From positions 3,550,501-3,614,500 of the forward strand of contig JAJHZJ010000009.1 of assembly GCA_023548195.1 (NCBI GenBank): DNA of 64,000 nucleotides. Reading direction: 5' to 3'. Below are positions 23,206-33,750 of the stretch, piece by piece (positions within the stretch are counted from its first letter, which is position 1; each line of letters begins with the position of its first letter). The position numbers and the translations under genes were made by a program. Below the pieces are notes generated by a model that was not told the DNA's origin, ran no database searches, and saw nothing but the letters and a program-made list of their open reading frames with translations. The DNA is from Bettongia penicillata ogilbyi (lineage: Eukaryota > Chordata > Mammalia > Diprotodontia > Potoroidae).

Positions 23206-26074
23206 AACATTGTCTATATTTGTGAGTCATTCATCAATCGACCAAAATAGTCACAGTTAGTACCTTACTAAGTTGCCGTAGGGGAGATCAGAGGAAAGTT
23301 TGAAGTAGAACTAATAGCCAAGGGAGTTGGAATAATGAAAATAAACTCCACATCTCGATTAATGTGGTAGGTTTCATTTAATCAAATACATACATGAGTC
23401 TGGTTAGCCAAAAGAATGCATACCTTAAGCATATGTCTGTTTCATTTAGGAAACTGTTATGAGCAATCACTTTTTTTCCCTTTCAAATTTTTGGCAAAGA
23501 CCTCACTGTTTCTTCATATTAATAATAATAAAAAAATCCTCGATGAATGTGCAGTGAAATGAATCTGCAATTAATTTTAAATAAGCTTAAAATCCCATAG
23601 AAACTCCCTCCCCTGGCATTTTTATGGGAAATGGTTTTCACTGGATATGCACACTATAAAGATGCTGAAAAAAATGATGGACTAAATTCTCTTAGGCATG
23701 CTAATGCATAATTTGGTTTCTCTCAAAGCTATATTAAAAGGAAAGAAAAAGGAAAGAAAAGAAAAGAAGCCAGATTTCCAGGAAATATTAGCAGCCACCC
23801 TATAACCAACTGAAAAAGCAATCTTTCTACCTAGGAAATTCAGCATATGGCTTTATGTGCATAGCCCCTTTGCTTTTTCACAGTTTTTCATGTCTCTTAC
23901 TTAAACTTAATCACATCCACTCAGTAATTATGAGGGGGCTCCAATGGGCTTTTTTTCCCCCATTGATCTGGAGTCAAGAAAACCTTAAACCTCAAAACAC
24001 TGATAATTTATGCTTTCTGCCCTGGCTGATGGAAAATCCGACCTGCCTTCATGTGAGAAGTGGTTTCTTGGCTTCACCAATACAAAAACTCAACACAATA
24101 ACTCCAAAATACTCCAAAGACTTCCTCTCCACACTAGTTGCACTGATGGTTTTCAGGTACTGCCACCTCCCGACCCCGGCTGTCTGATCCCTGGCCAAAT
24201 CTTGGGTCCAATAATAACAAATAGACTCAAAAGATGAAAGGCCAGAGTCCTTTCCCTTCCAGTTGAAACCAGGTGTAATATTGGCAGGGAGAGTTTCTAA
24301 TTTAACAGATGGAGATGAAGACATACTAAAGCAATAACCAGAAAATGAGCACCATGTGGTCCTAAATATCTATCCCTTTTACATATTTTTGATAAATGAA
24401 TTTTCCTGAGGTGAAAAATATTCTTCTTTCAAAGACAGAGGTATGTGTATGTGTTGCAGAGGACAGAGGAGAGAAGGCAAATGTGGAATCACCAATTTCT
24501 AATCATTGAGGTGTTCCAAAGCATGGAATACTTGGTGAGAGAGAGTTGGGCCATGTCCATAAGTGCAACTCTTATACACCAAATAACCTCTTACTTACAA
24601 TGGTGAGTGTTTCATGGCAGATATCAAGACCTCAAGATAACAACAAAATCCTCAGTGGCAAGATGCCAGAGTGGAACAGTGTGTATGATAGGCTAAGCAA
24701 TGAGGAAGTCACAAGACTGCCACGTGAACTCCCTGCTGGTTCCAATCAGGCAAGTCAAATGGCTAACAAGTCAGTGTGGCAGGCAACTGAGTAAGATATC
24801 CAAACTAAAGAACTAAGGGGCAGTTGGGGGTGAGGGAGGAGATCAGTGCATGACTGGAACAAACGACTCTTTACCCTCAGCTTTTTGAACAATTTAACAT
24901 GGCCGTTGATAGATACATGGATGATAGGGTGCTTATAAAGGATCAACGATTCCTTAACTTTCTAAATCAGATTATAGAAGCACAGAGGAACATATATTTG
25001 TTGGAGCATCTGATTCTCTGAGTTCCTTTGTCCAGCCACAAAATGATAGCTGGGGAATGGGCCAAAGTGCTTTCCCTTTGTAATTTGGATTTGAGAGCAC
25101 TTCAAGCTGAGAGCCATAGAAGACAAAAGTCATTCTGAGAAAGGACCAGCCTACTTTTCTGAAGAGAGATAGACAACATGGTAGGATATCAGAATTTCAT
25201 CTCTGTGTGTCTCTCTCTCCTTCTCTCACTCTTCCCCCCCCCCACCTCTCTATCTCCCTCTCTGTCCCTTTCCACACTCCACCCCTTATATTAAAGCCTC
25301 AGTGCTAATGCCTAAGCAGAGGCTGTGGTTATGGCTGGATTCCAGTTCCCATGGCCCCACCTCTATCTTTTTCCACAATTTGAAACATAATACATACTAA
25401 CCAGTACCATCTCCTACTCTCTGGGTTATTGCTCAGGGGAGGCAATAGAGGTAGGAGAATATAAGAAAGTTATTATAAATATCACTGTGAGCTGGTATGC
25501 TCAAGGTCATTGGAAGAGGTGGTTCCTGAGCCAGCTCTTAAAGGATGGTTAAGATCTAGATAGGCAGAAGGGAGGTCAAAAGCTATTCCAAAACAGGAAA
25601 GACATGACTGAGGTGTTGAGGCAGAACTGCAAAAACTCACGCATATGTGTATGTATACACATATTCATATATATACACAAACGTGTGTGTGTGTGTGTGT
25701 ATTTGGGGAAAAGTGAACAAACCAGCAGGAATGAGGAGAAACATCAGAGCAATGAGAAGTAAAGTGGATTAGGAAGGAATTTTAGAAACAAGAAGCAAAA
25801 CTTAAGCAAGAAGGGAGTCAAAGGAGTTGCAGTGTTGCTTTGTAGAAAATAGATGCATTTCATCTCATTTGGGGAAAGAAGATTTGGTGAAGAAGCTGCC
25901 AAATATGTGTGAGCAGGACCATTCTCTAGAGTTCTGATGGATAGCATCCTGTCTTTTGGCAGTAAAAAAAAAAAAATAAGACCACAAGGAAATTGGGACA
26001 TGTTAATCCTTAGAGCAGGAATTCTTAATGGATCTGTGGATAGACTTCAGGGAGTCTATGAGCTTAAATGGGGG
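23206..26074. other. Unassigned interval, possible conserved non-coding DNA, simple tracts
   Basis: About 2.9 kb without a recognised repeat or gene. 23340-23720 is AT-rich, repeat-free and contains homeodomain- and POU-like words (see findings). 23735-23770 is a GGAAA-type purine run, 25201-25280 a pyrimidine tract including a C10 run, and 25682-25701 a (GT)n. Confidence 0.4.
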
Positions 26075-26860
26075 AAAAATTGATATTTTTCTTATTTAAT
26101 TTTATTTTCCCCAATTACATGTCAAAATAATTTTTAACATTCATTTTAAAAATTTTTCAGTTTCAAATTCTCTCCCTCCTTCCTATCTCCCTCAATGAAA
26201 AAGCAAACAGTTTGATATAAGTTATACATGTGTACAGCCCCAAAGAACATATTTCCATATTGGTTATGTTGTGTAAGAAAACAAACCTCCACTCCCCAAA
26301 GAAGCCAGGAAAAATAAAATAAAAAATGTGATTCAATCTGCATTTAGACTCCATAAGCTCGTTCTCTGGAATTGCATAGTATTTTTATCATATGTCCTTC
26401 CAAATTATCTTTGATCATTATATTGATAAGAATATCTGACTCATTCGTAGTTGATCATCACACAAGGTGGCTGTTACGATGTACAACGTTCTCCTGGTTC
26501 TGCTCATGTCACTTTGCATTTAAGTCTTTCCAGGTTTTTTCTGACAGCATCCTGCTTAACATTTCTTACAGCACAGCAGTATTCCATCACAGGAGCCTTC
26601 TCCAGTCATCTTGATGAATATCTGGTCACTGGACCTAGATGGCTCAGGAGGAGAAGTGAGGCTGGTGACCTGCACAGCCCTCCCTCACTCAAAACAAAGT
26701 CAAGTCATATCCTCATTTCTCTGATGTCATGGTCCTCTTTGAAAAATGAAGGACAAACACAACAGGAACAATTCCATCACAATCCTATACCACAAGTTTT
26801 TCAGTCATTCCCCTGGAATAGGCAATATCTTTATTTTTACTAACCTCTAACTTAAATTTA
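26075..26860 (-). mobile_element. L1 3' fragment split by a SINE
   Basis: Same minus-strand L1 3' end as at 14.9 kb: 'tttattttccccaattacat', 'aaaaagcaaacagtttgata', 'ttggttatgttgtgtaagaa'. It resumes at 26770 with 'cacaagtttttcagtcattc'. Truncated at about 26860. Confidence 0.85.
26591..26769 (-). mobile_element. Marsupial SINE, truncated, inserted in L1
   Basis: Antisense copy of the 10868 family: 'ctggtcactggacctagatg', 'tgacctgcacagccctccct', 'gatgtcatggtcctctttga', then 'aatgaaggacaaacacaaca'. The L1 words on each side repeat 'attccatcaca' (26579-26589 and 26770-26780), a clear target-site duplication. Confidence 0.8.
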
Positions 26861-27164
26861 GCATTTCTATCAATCTTGAATTTTTTAAAACAACATTATT
26901 TTGAGAAGGGCTTTTTAGGCTCCATCAGATAAACAAATGAATCTATGACACAAAAAAGGTTAAGAATTTATGACCTAGAACAAATAATTTTATTATTTTT
27001 TCTTATCACCATATCTCATTATCATTATTGTAAGTCACTAGTCAACTATTTATACAAATGACCATAACTATAAACAAGCATCAGTTTTAGGAATAGATGG
27101 GAAGAAGCTTCCACTCCTGCATCATAAGCCTGGGACTTGCCTGGGACTTTAGTGACAGAGTTAG
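26861..27164. other. Unassigned AT-rich interval
   Basis: No gene or repeat recognised. Confidence 0.4.
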
Positions 27165-27395
27165 ACTAATGGTAATAGCTCACATATAACACTTTACCCA
27201 AATGTATTAGCTCACTTGCACCTCAAAACTAATCTTTTAATGTAGATCTTATAAATATTATTCTCTCCATTTTATAAACAAGAAAACCGAGGCAAAATGA
27301 TTTGCCCATGATCACAGAGCTAGTAAATATCAGAAGGATTTTCGCCAAGCTCTCTTATAGCTACAAGTCTAGCACTCTTTCTCTTACACTAGGAA
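27165..27395 (+). mobile_element. MIR/THER1-like CORE-SINE
   Basis: 'taatagctcacatataacac', 'ttctctccattttataaaca', 'atttgcccatgatcacagag' and 'ctagtaaatatcagaaggat' in family order. Confidence 0.7.
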
Positions 27396-28737
27396 CTCTG
27401 CTTAGTTTACTTAGACCCCTCCCAACTTCTTCAGTCATGCCTCCAAAGTCATGGTCAAGGCTCTCAGGCTATAGATAAATCTATAACTGTCATGGGTCAC
27501 TTGTGAACCACGCTATCTCTGATTTATCTTAACTATGGTAATTCCGTAGACATTCTCAGAAGTTTGATATAAATATGGTATTCACAAAAAGAATGCAGAC
27601 CATTTCCAAATGCCACACTATTTTTCCCTTTTGGTTCCCACCCTGAAATATTCTGAGCATAGTTTCCCTACTAAGTACAGATCATTAAAATCGTAGATAT
27701 ACTTCTCAAGACCTGATTATTATAAAGTAAAGAAGGACTTTAACCTAAAAATAGATTCTCTCCTAAGGGAGAAAAATAAATGCTAGGATGTAACAATAGC
27801 ACCAACCTCCTACCAACATGAGGAGGTCCCAGAATAGCTCTGTTAAATTCAAGAAATTTTGTGGATTTGCATACACTCGCAATCATAGATTATCGACATC
27901 ACTAGTGTGTTTGATTTTTCACTAATCATCCACGAGACTCAATTAATTTAAAACAAGATTATTTAATGAAGTATTATAGTAAGAGGAGTTGAAATAGTAA
28001 AAGAATTTTAAAAAGAGTTAAAATTAATCTGAAGCATATTCACCAACACATCTATACTCTCTATGGAAAAAATGGACACACATAAGGATTATACATAAGA
28101 GTCTCACATACACAGAGAGCATAAGAGGCCAAGAAGAAGACTGGAGGGGAAAATATATATTGGAATGGGGTTTGGGAGGGTTAGATTGAAAAAAAAGAGC
28201 CATATAACATGTCTAATATTTCCTACCAATCATTTGCTATGTTAATAGCATTCACTCCATTCAACGTGAATATCAATTTGAATGTTCACACATCTGTCCT
28301 GAAATGCTTTTGAAGCTATCACCAATTCAGAAGGCTTCTAGATCTTCAGATCTAGAATATCTGAAAGGTTAGAAAGGCACATGATTGCAATGCCACTCAT
28401 CACTATCCCCCTAAGGGTTCAAGGCTACCACAAGTCTCCCTGGGGCACTACCAACTTGGAGCTTCTCCTTTCAAACCAATTGCTGAATTATCTGACAAGC
28501 CAAATCTCCTTCACCATGAACGCTTGCAGACATTGGCTATAAGGATGTGACATTTCTGACTTGAAGCTGGGATAACAAAGTGTATATAAGCAACTGACAC
28601 TGAATGGGTTGATATTTCCAGTCATCTTGTGGAATAGGAATGTATTTTCTGCTGATATCTTTAGCGCATTCCAAGAACATAGAGAATTTTGTCAAGGAAA
28701 GACAAAGAAAGGTAGGGGAAGATTAGCTCTTGGATAA
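27396..28737. other. Unassigned intergenic interval
   Basis: About 1.3 kb, AT-rich, no gene. 28338-28358 holds the inverted word 'ctagatcttcagatctag'. Confidence 0.4.
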
Positions 28738-28935
28738 TAATTTGTACAATAATAACAATAATTGCTGACGTTTCCATAGCACAAAGTGATTTTCACAATT
28801 TCATGAAGAAGACAGTATATGTATTATCACCTCCAATTTAGAAATTTAAAAAAAACTGAGGCTCCAAAAAGATGGATAATTTTCAGGGGTCACAAAGCTA
28901 GGTGGTGAGTCATAATTTAAATTCATCTTTTCTGA
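28738..28935 (+). mobile_element. MIR/THER1-like CORE-SINE
   Basis: 'aataataacaataattgctg', 'catagcacaaagtgattttc', 'tcacctccaatttagaaatt' and 'ggtcacaaagctaggtggtg' in order. Confidence 0.7.
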
Positions 28936-29170
28936 TTCTAAATCAATCAACAAGAATCTATTGAATACCTTCTATGGACCAAGGTATTAATGATACCCAG
29001 GTAACAATGGAACAATCCTTGACCAAAATGTCTGTCTATAAATGGAGAGAAAATGTACATACATATATACAGATTAAATACAAAGTAATTGAGTGGGGGA
29101 GGAGGCATGAGCAGCAAAGGGGACAGATGTGTGAGATATGGAGACACAGTCAACACAGTTTGGCACCTGG
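28936..29170 (-). mobile_element. L2 or L2-tailed repeat, 3' part
   Basis: Antisense L2-type tail 'atctattgaataccttctat' and 'caaggtattaatgataccc', then decayed body. Confidence 0.5.
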
Positions 29171-30377
29171 AGTTGATATACTGGAGTTGATCTGATCTAT
29201 TGGTGTGAACTGAATTCCTACTATGAATGTTTTGAGGTTTGATGTGAGGCTGAGATAAGGAAGTCTAATGCCATCAATGTTCTGACTGCTCTGATTATAG
29301 ATATAGAGCCAGGAGATAGCAATAGCAAAGGTGCTCCTCTGTGGAAGAAGACTTTAGCAATCTGACATGATAAGCTCTAGAGGGCCCTGAAAACCATATA
29401 ATTGGGAACATAGATGACCCAGGGGATGATGAAACCTGCCAGCATTCTGAATTCAGACAAGCCAGGGAAATGAAAGTCAGTAATGGAAACCCAGAAAATA
29501 GAAGATCAAAAAGACCCTTCAAGACTATATGCAAGGTGGATCCTAGCCCCAGGTACAAAATGCAAAATCAGGAACTGAGGGTGGAGATATAAGTAAACAT
29601 AAGAATACATCAAACATTATCAGGAAATACTTTGGATCAAATGACTCTTAAGAGAGAAACTCAGAACAGAACAGCTGAAGAAGTACAAGCAGAAGTCAGA
29701 GAAAAATGTGGGTTGGCTACGAGTGCTCCTTAAAAAAATGAAACAAGAGAATAAAAAATTGAAATTTCGAATGAAACAATATAACAGGGAAGAAATAAAT
29801 AGTTTCGACCAAAAGGTTGAAAACCCTACCCAAGTCACAGACTGCCTGAAAAGAATAGTCCGAGGAGAGTTCAATGAATCCATGACACGATAAGAAATAT
29901 TAAAACAAAATCAAAGGAAGAATTAGGAAAATAAAAACAGAAAAAAAAGAAAATGTAATTTAAGAATCATCATCAGACTTACTGAAAACTATAAACAAAT
30001 CACTGAGAACAGAAAATTTTATCAAAGAAAATTACAATGATGAAACAGTATGACGATACATCTAGACTGAATTAAATGTATTACTAAGGAGAAATTTCTA
30101 AATATTTTCATTTACAAGATGGAAAAATCAGATCAATGAAATGGGCATGCCAAAAAAAAAAAATATCAGCTTAATACCAAAATAGAAATTCAATACAAAA
30201 TTGAAAGCAAAAAAAATGTTGAATTGAAAATTAAAATTAGGCACTTTTTTAAAAAGCACTAATAAAAAGATAAACAATCAGCAAATTTATTTTGAAAAGA
30301 GCAGAAAATCAAATTGCCAACATTAAAAATTTTAAAGGAGAATTTACAAGCTATGAAGAGGAATCAAGGAAATTACC

Positions 30378-30391
30378 GGATGGACAGATGG

Positions 30392-30427
<36 letters not shown>

Positions 30428-30446
30428 ATGGATGGATGGATGGATC
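30378..30446 (+). repeat. (GGAT)n microsatellite inside L1 ORF2 relic
   Basis: About 17 units, two imperfect near the start; reads as a repeated DGWM peptide in one frame. Confidence 0.95.
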
Positions 30447-31801
30447 AATATTTACAAAGATAAAAAATGTCCAGATTTACCAAACAAGAAATACAACTTA
30501 ATCTAATCTCAGAGAAGAAATTGAATAGGTTATAAATGAACTCTGAAAGGGGAGAAAACCTCTTAGGATCAGGTGTATTTAGATGTTAAATATCCAAGCA
30601 AACCTCCAAATATCCAAACAAACATCCAAATTAATTCAAATATTTCATAAACTATTTTAAAAACAGAAAAAGAATTAATGCTACCAAATTCCTTCAGTAA
30701 TGAAAATAATGGTCTTAAAACCTAAACCAAAGAGTGACGAAAGAGAGAAAGAAACTATAGACCATTATCCCTAATGTGTAATAACCCCCAAAATGAAGGA
30801 AATAACATTTTTAAAACCTATAGGAACATATGAAAAAGATTATATATTGATTGTGATCAAGTTGAATTTGTACCCAGAATGCAAAATACTGATTTAATGT
30901 TAGGAAAACTATAAATATAATAGACCTTTATTCTGTTGCTAATAAGCAACAAAAATTAATATCTCCTGGTTATATCAAGAGATATAGAAAAGCCTTTTTT
31001 TGGTAAACACTCTTTTCTACTAAAAAGACTTCAAAGTTTAAGAACAAATGGATTTCTCCTTAATGTGGTAAATAGTATATATTCAAAGCTAAGAATCAGC
31101 ATCATATGTAATGGAGTCATGACAGAGCTCTTTCTAATAAGATCAGAGTTTATAAGGAAAGAATGTCCATTATCACTACTATTATTTGATATAGTCATAG
31201 AAATGATTGCTATAGCCAAAAAAAAATTAATAAAATAAGCATAGTCCTAAGAAGCAAAACTATTGCATTTTGTGAGTAATATGATATTCTATTATAAAAC
31301 CCTAGAAATATAACTAAAAATTAATTGAAACAATAAGCAACTTCAGTAAAATATCAAGATATGAAATACACACAAATTTGTACTTTTATGTATGTTATAA
31401 ATATAATCAAGCAGGAAGTAATAGAAAATATCTTCAACATGACTGTAGAACGTATGAAATATTTGGGAGTCCACCTATTAAGACACACACAGGAACTAAA
31501 TGAATACTACTTCAAAACACCCTTTATAGAAATAAAGACAAGGCTAAATAATTTGAGAGATGTTAATTGTCCATGGTTGGACCATACCAATATAATAAAA
31601 AATTATAATATGTAGATTATTTTCTTTATACGGTGTCAAACTTATTAAATTATCAAAAAGTTTCTTTATAGAGCTACAAAAATACAATTCATTTGGAGGA
31701 ACAAATTGTCAAGAATTTCAAGGGAAATTATTTTTAAAAGTGGAAAGAAATGGGGCCTAGAAGTACCAAATTTCAAACTATACTACAAAATAATATTCAT
31801 C

Positions 31802-31815
31802 AAAACAATACTGCT
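31802..31815 (+). repeat. Target-site duplication, left copy, HAL1-C
   Basis: 14 bases 'aaaacaatactgct', identical to 34796-34809. The leading A-run fits an L1 endonuclease TTTT/A cleavage site on the other strand. Confidence 0.95.
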
Positions 31816-32663
31816 GGGGGCGGAGCCAAGATGGCGGAGTAGAAGGACGCACGTTTACGAGCTCCGAAACCAAAGCCCATGGAATTGGTGTAGAAAGAGT
31901 CCCCCATAGCTTCTGGGTGAGTGCAAGGTGTGCAGAGGCAGAGTGGAGGAGATTTCCGTTCCAGGGAGCCCTGAGGACCCGTCCCCAGGGTCCGGTGCGC
32001 CCCGGAGAGTAAACCCGACCCCCAGCGCTGCCCTGGCCGAGGCCTCAGAGAAGCGGATCCGAGCAGGCTTCAGAGACGGAAGCTGAAGCAGCAGGGAAAG
32101 TCCCTCCGCCCACAGATGCAGGTCAGTGAGAAAGAAAGCCGGGCTGAAGGAGAGGGGAAGCGGGGCGTCTCCGTGACTCGGGCCCCCTCGGGAGGAAGCG
32201 GCCGCGGCGGGGATGGGGGCAGGAAGCGGCGGAGGCAGACGTGTGGGCGGCGGCTGAGGCAGCAGTGGCCCAAGACTCAGGAATCCCCCAACAGCAGGCA
32301 GGACCTTCATTACGGAAGATTCCCGCATAAAACCTGACGGAGCTGAGCCTGGGAGACGGCCCTGCCCCCACCCCGCTCTGTTGCTGAAGGCTTCTGCTCG
32401 GGACCCCTAGGGGAGCTGAGATTGGGAGGCAGGGCCCCCCACCCCGCCCCCACCCACTCCATTCCTGAAAGTCTCTGCATAAAGCCCCCCGAGGGATCAG
32501 TCTCGGAGGCAGCCCTGGCCCCACCCCAGCACCTGAACTAAAGCTCACTGATTGACAGCCGGCAGGAGGAAAGCCCATTTAAATCTCAGAGGCCAAGCAC
32601 TAGCTGGGCGGATCCAGGCGGGGGTGGAAAGGAATCTCAGAAGTCAAGTAACTGGCTGGGAAA
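31816..32663 (+). promoter_or_regulatory. Putative HAL1-C promoter / CpG-rich 5' UTR
   Basis: About 850 bases that are far richer in G+C and CpG than the surrounding DNA (for example 'ggaagcggccgcggcgggga' at 32196-32215). Begins 'gggggcggagccaagatggc'; the word 'caagatggcgg' at 31827-31837 is a good YY1-type site in the same position as the YY1 site known at the start of the human L1 5' UTR. This supports an internal promoter. Copies A and B have an unrelated-looking 5' region after the first ~25 bases. Promoter activity is inferred, not shown. Confidence 0.65.
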
Positions 32664-32715
32664 ATGCCTAGAAAAGGGAAGAAAAATAAGACTTTAGAGA
32701 GTTTTTTTCCAACAA

Positions 32716-33750
32716 ATGCAAATGATCCCGACCTTCGGATCAGACGAAGATGAGGACGTATTCTTGCCATCAGGGAAAGACGTGGAGGGCGGGGCCTCAG
32801 TACCCCAGACACCCCAGGGGGGTGGTGGGTGGGCTCAGGCCCTGGAAGAGCTCAAAAAGGATTTTGAAAAGCAAGTTAGACAGGTGGAGGAAAAACTGGG
32901 AAGAGAAATGTCAGAGATGCAACAAAAGTATGAAAAACAGGTCAATACCTTGGTAAAGGAGACCCAAAAAAATGCTGAGGAAATTAACACCTTGAAAAAT
33001 AGGCTCACCCAATTGGCAAAGGAGGTTCAAAAAGCCAATGAGGAGAAGAATGCTTTCAAAAGCAGAATGAGCCAAATGGAAAAAGAGGCTCAAAAGCTCA
33101 CTGAATTTAATAGCTCTCTCAAAATTAGAATGGAACAGATGGAGTCTAATGACTTTATGAGAACCCAAGAAATCACCAAACAAAACCAAAAGAATGAAAA
33201 AATGGAAGAGAATGTGAAATATCTCATGGGAAAAACAACTGACCTGGAAAATAGATCCAGGAGAGACAATTTAAAAATTATGGGACTACCTGAAACTCAT
33301 GATCAAAAAAAGAACCTAGACATCATCTTCCATGAAATTATCAAGGAAAACTGCCCTGACATTCTAGAACCAGAGGGCAAAATAAGTATTGAAAGAATCC
33401 ATCGATCACCACCTGAAAGAGATCCAAAAAGAGAAACTCCTAGGAACATTGTGGCCAAATTCCAGAACTCCCAGCTCAAGGAAAAAATCTTACAAGCAGC
33501 TAGAAAGAAACAATTCCAGTACTGTGGAAATACAATCAGGATAACTCAAGATCTAGCAGCTTCTACATTAAGGGATCGAAGGGCGTGGAATAGGATATTC
33601 CAGAAGGCAAAGGAACTAGGACTCAAACCAAGAATCACCTACCCAGCTAAACTGAGTATAATACTTCAAGGGAAAATATGGTCTTTCAATGAAACAGAGG
33701 ACTTTCAATCATTCTTGATGAAAAAAACCAGAGCTGAAAAGAAAATTTGA
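32716..33750 (+). CDS. HAL1 ORF1 protein (L1 ORF1p-type RNA-binding protein), uninterrupted
   Basis: 344-residue protein of the L1 ORF1p family: a trimeric RNA-binding nucleic-acid chaperone that packages element RNA in the cytoplasm. Visible parts: acidic N-terminal stretch (SDEDED, residues 9-14), a Gly-rich hinge near 35-38, a long heptad-rich coiled coil (about 43-172; 'EELKKDFEKQVRQVEEK' onward), the RRM start with 'NRSRRDNLKIMGLPE' (179-193), and the C-terminal domain with 'PRNIVAKFQ' (242-250) and 'RITYPAKLSI' (306-315). No internal stop. The start at 32716 is the first ATG in this frame, but the homologous N-terminal start appears to be the ATG at 32664, which is one frame off; a one-base slip, perhaps in the T-run at about 32702-32708, is the simplest explanation. 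It may therefore lack its first ~17 residues. It encodes no endonuclease or reverse transcriptase. Confidence 0.85.
   Translation: MQMIPTFGSDEDEDVFLPSGKDVEGGASVPQTPQGGGGWAQALEELKKDFEKQVRQVEEKLGREMSEMQQKYEKQVNTLVKETQKNAEEINTLKNRLTQLAKEVQKANEEKNAFKSRMSQMEKEAQKLTEFNSSLKIRMEQMESNDFMRTQEITKQNQKNEKMEENVKYLMGKTTDLENRSRRDNLKIMGLPETHDQKKNLDIIFHEIIKENCPDILEPEGKISIERIHRSPPERDPKRETPRNIVAKFQNSQLKEKILQAARKKQFQYCGNTIRITQDLAASTLRDRRAWNRIFQKAKELGLKPRITYPAKLSIILQGKIWSFNETEDFQSFLMKKTRAEKKI

Noticed and set aside
31855..32578. Long minus-strand frames (151-157 codons, Pro/Ser/Arg-rich)
   Set aside because: Antisense of the CpG-rich HAL1 5' region; GC-rich DNA has few stops. No coding signal.
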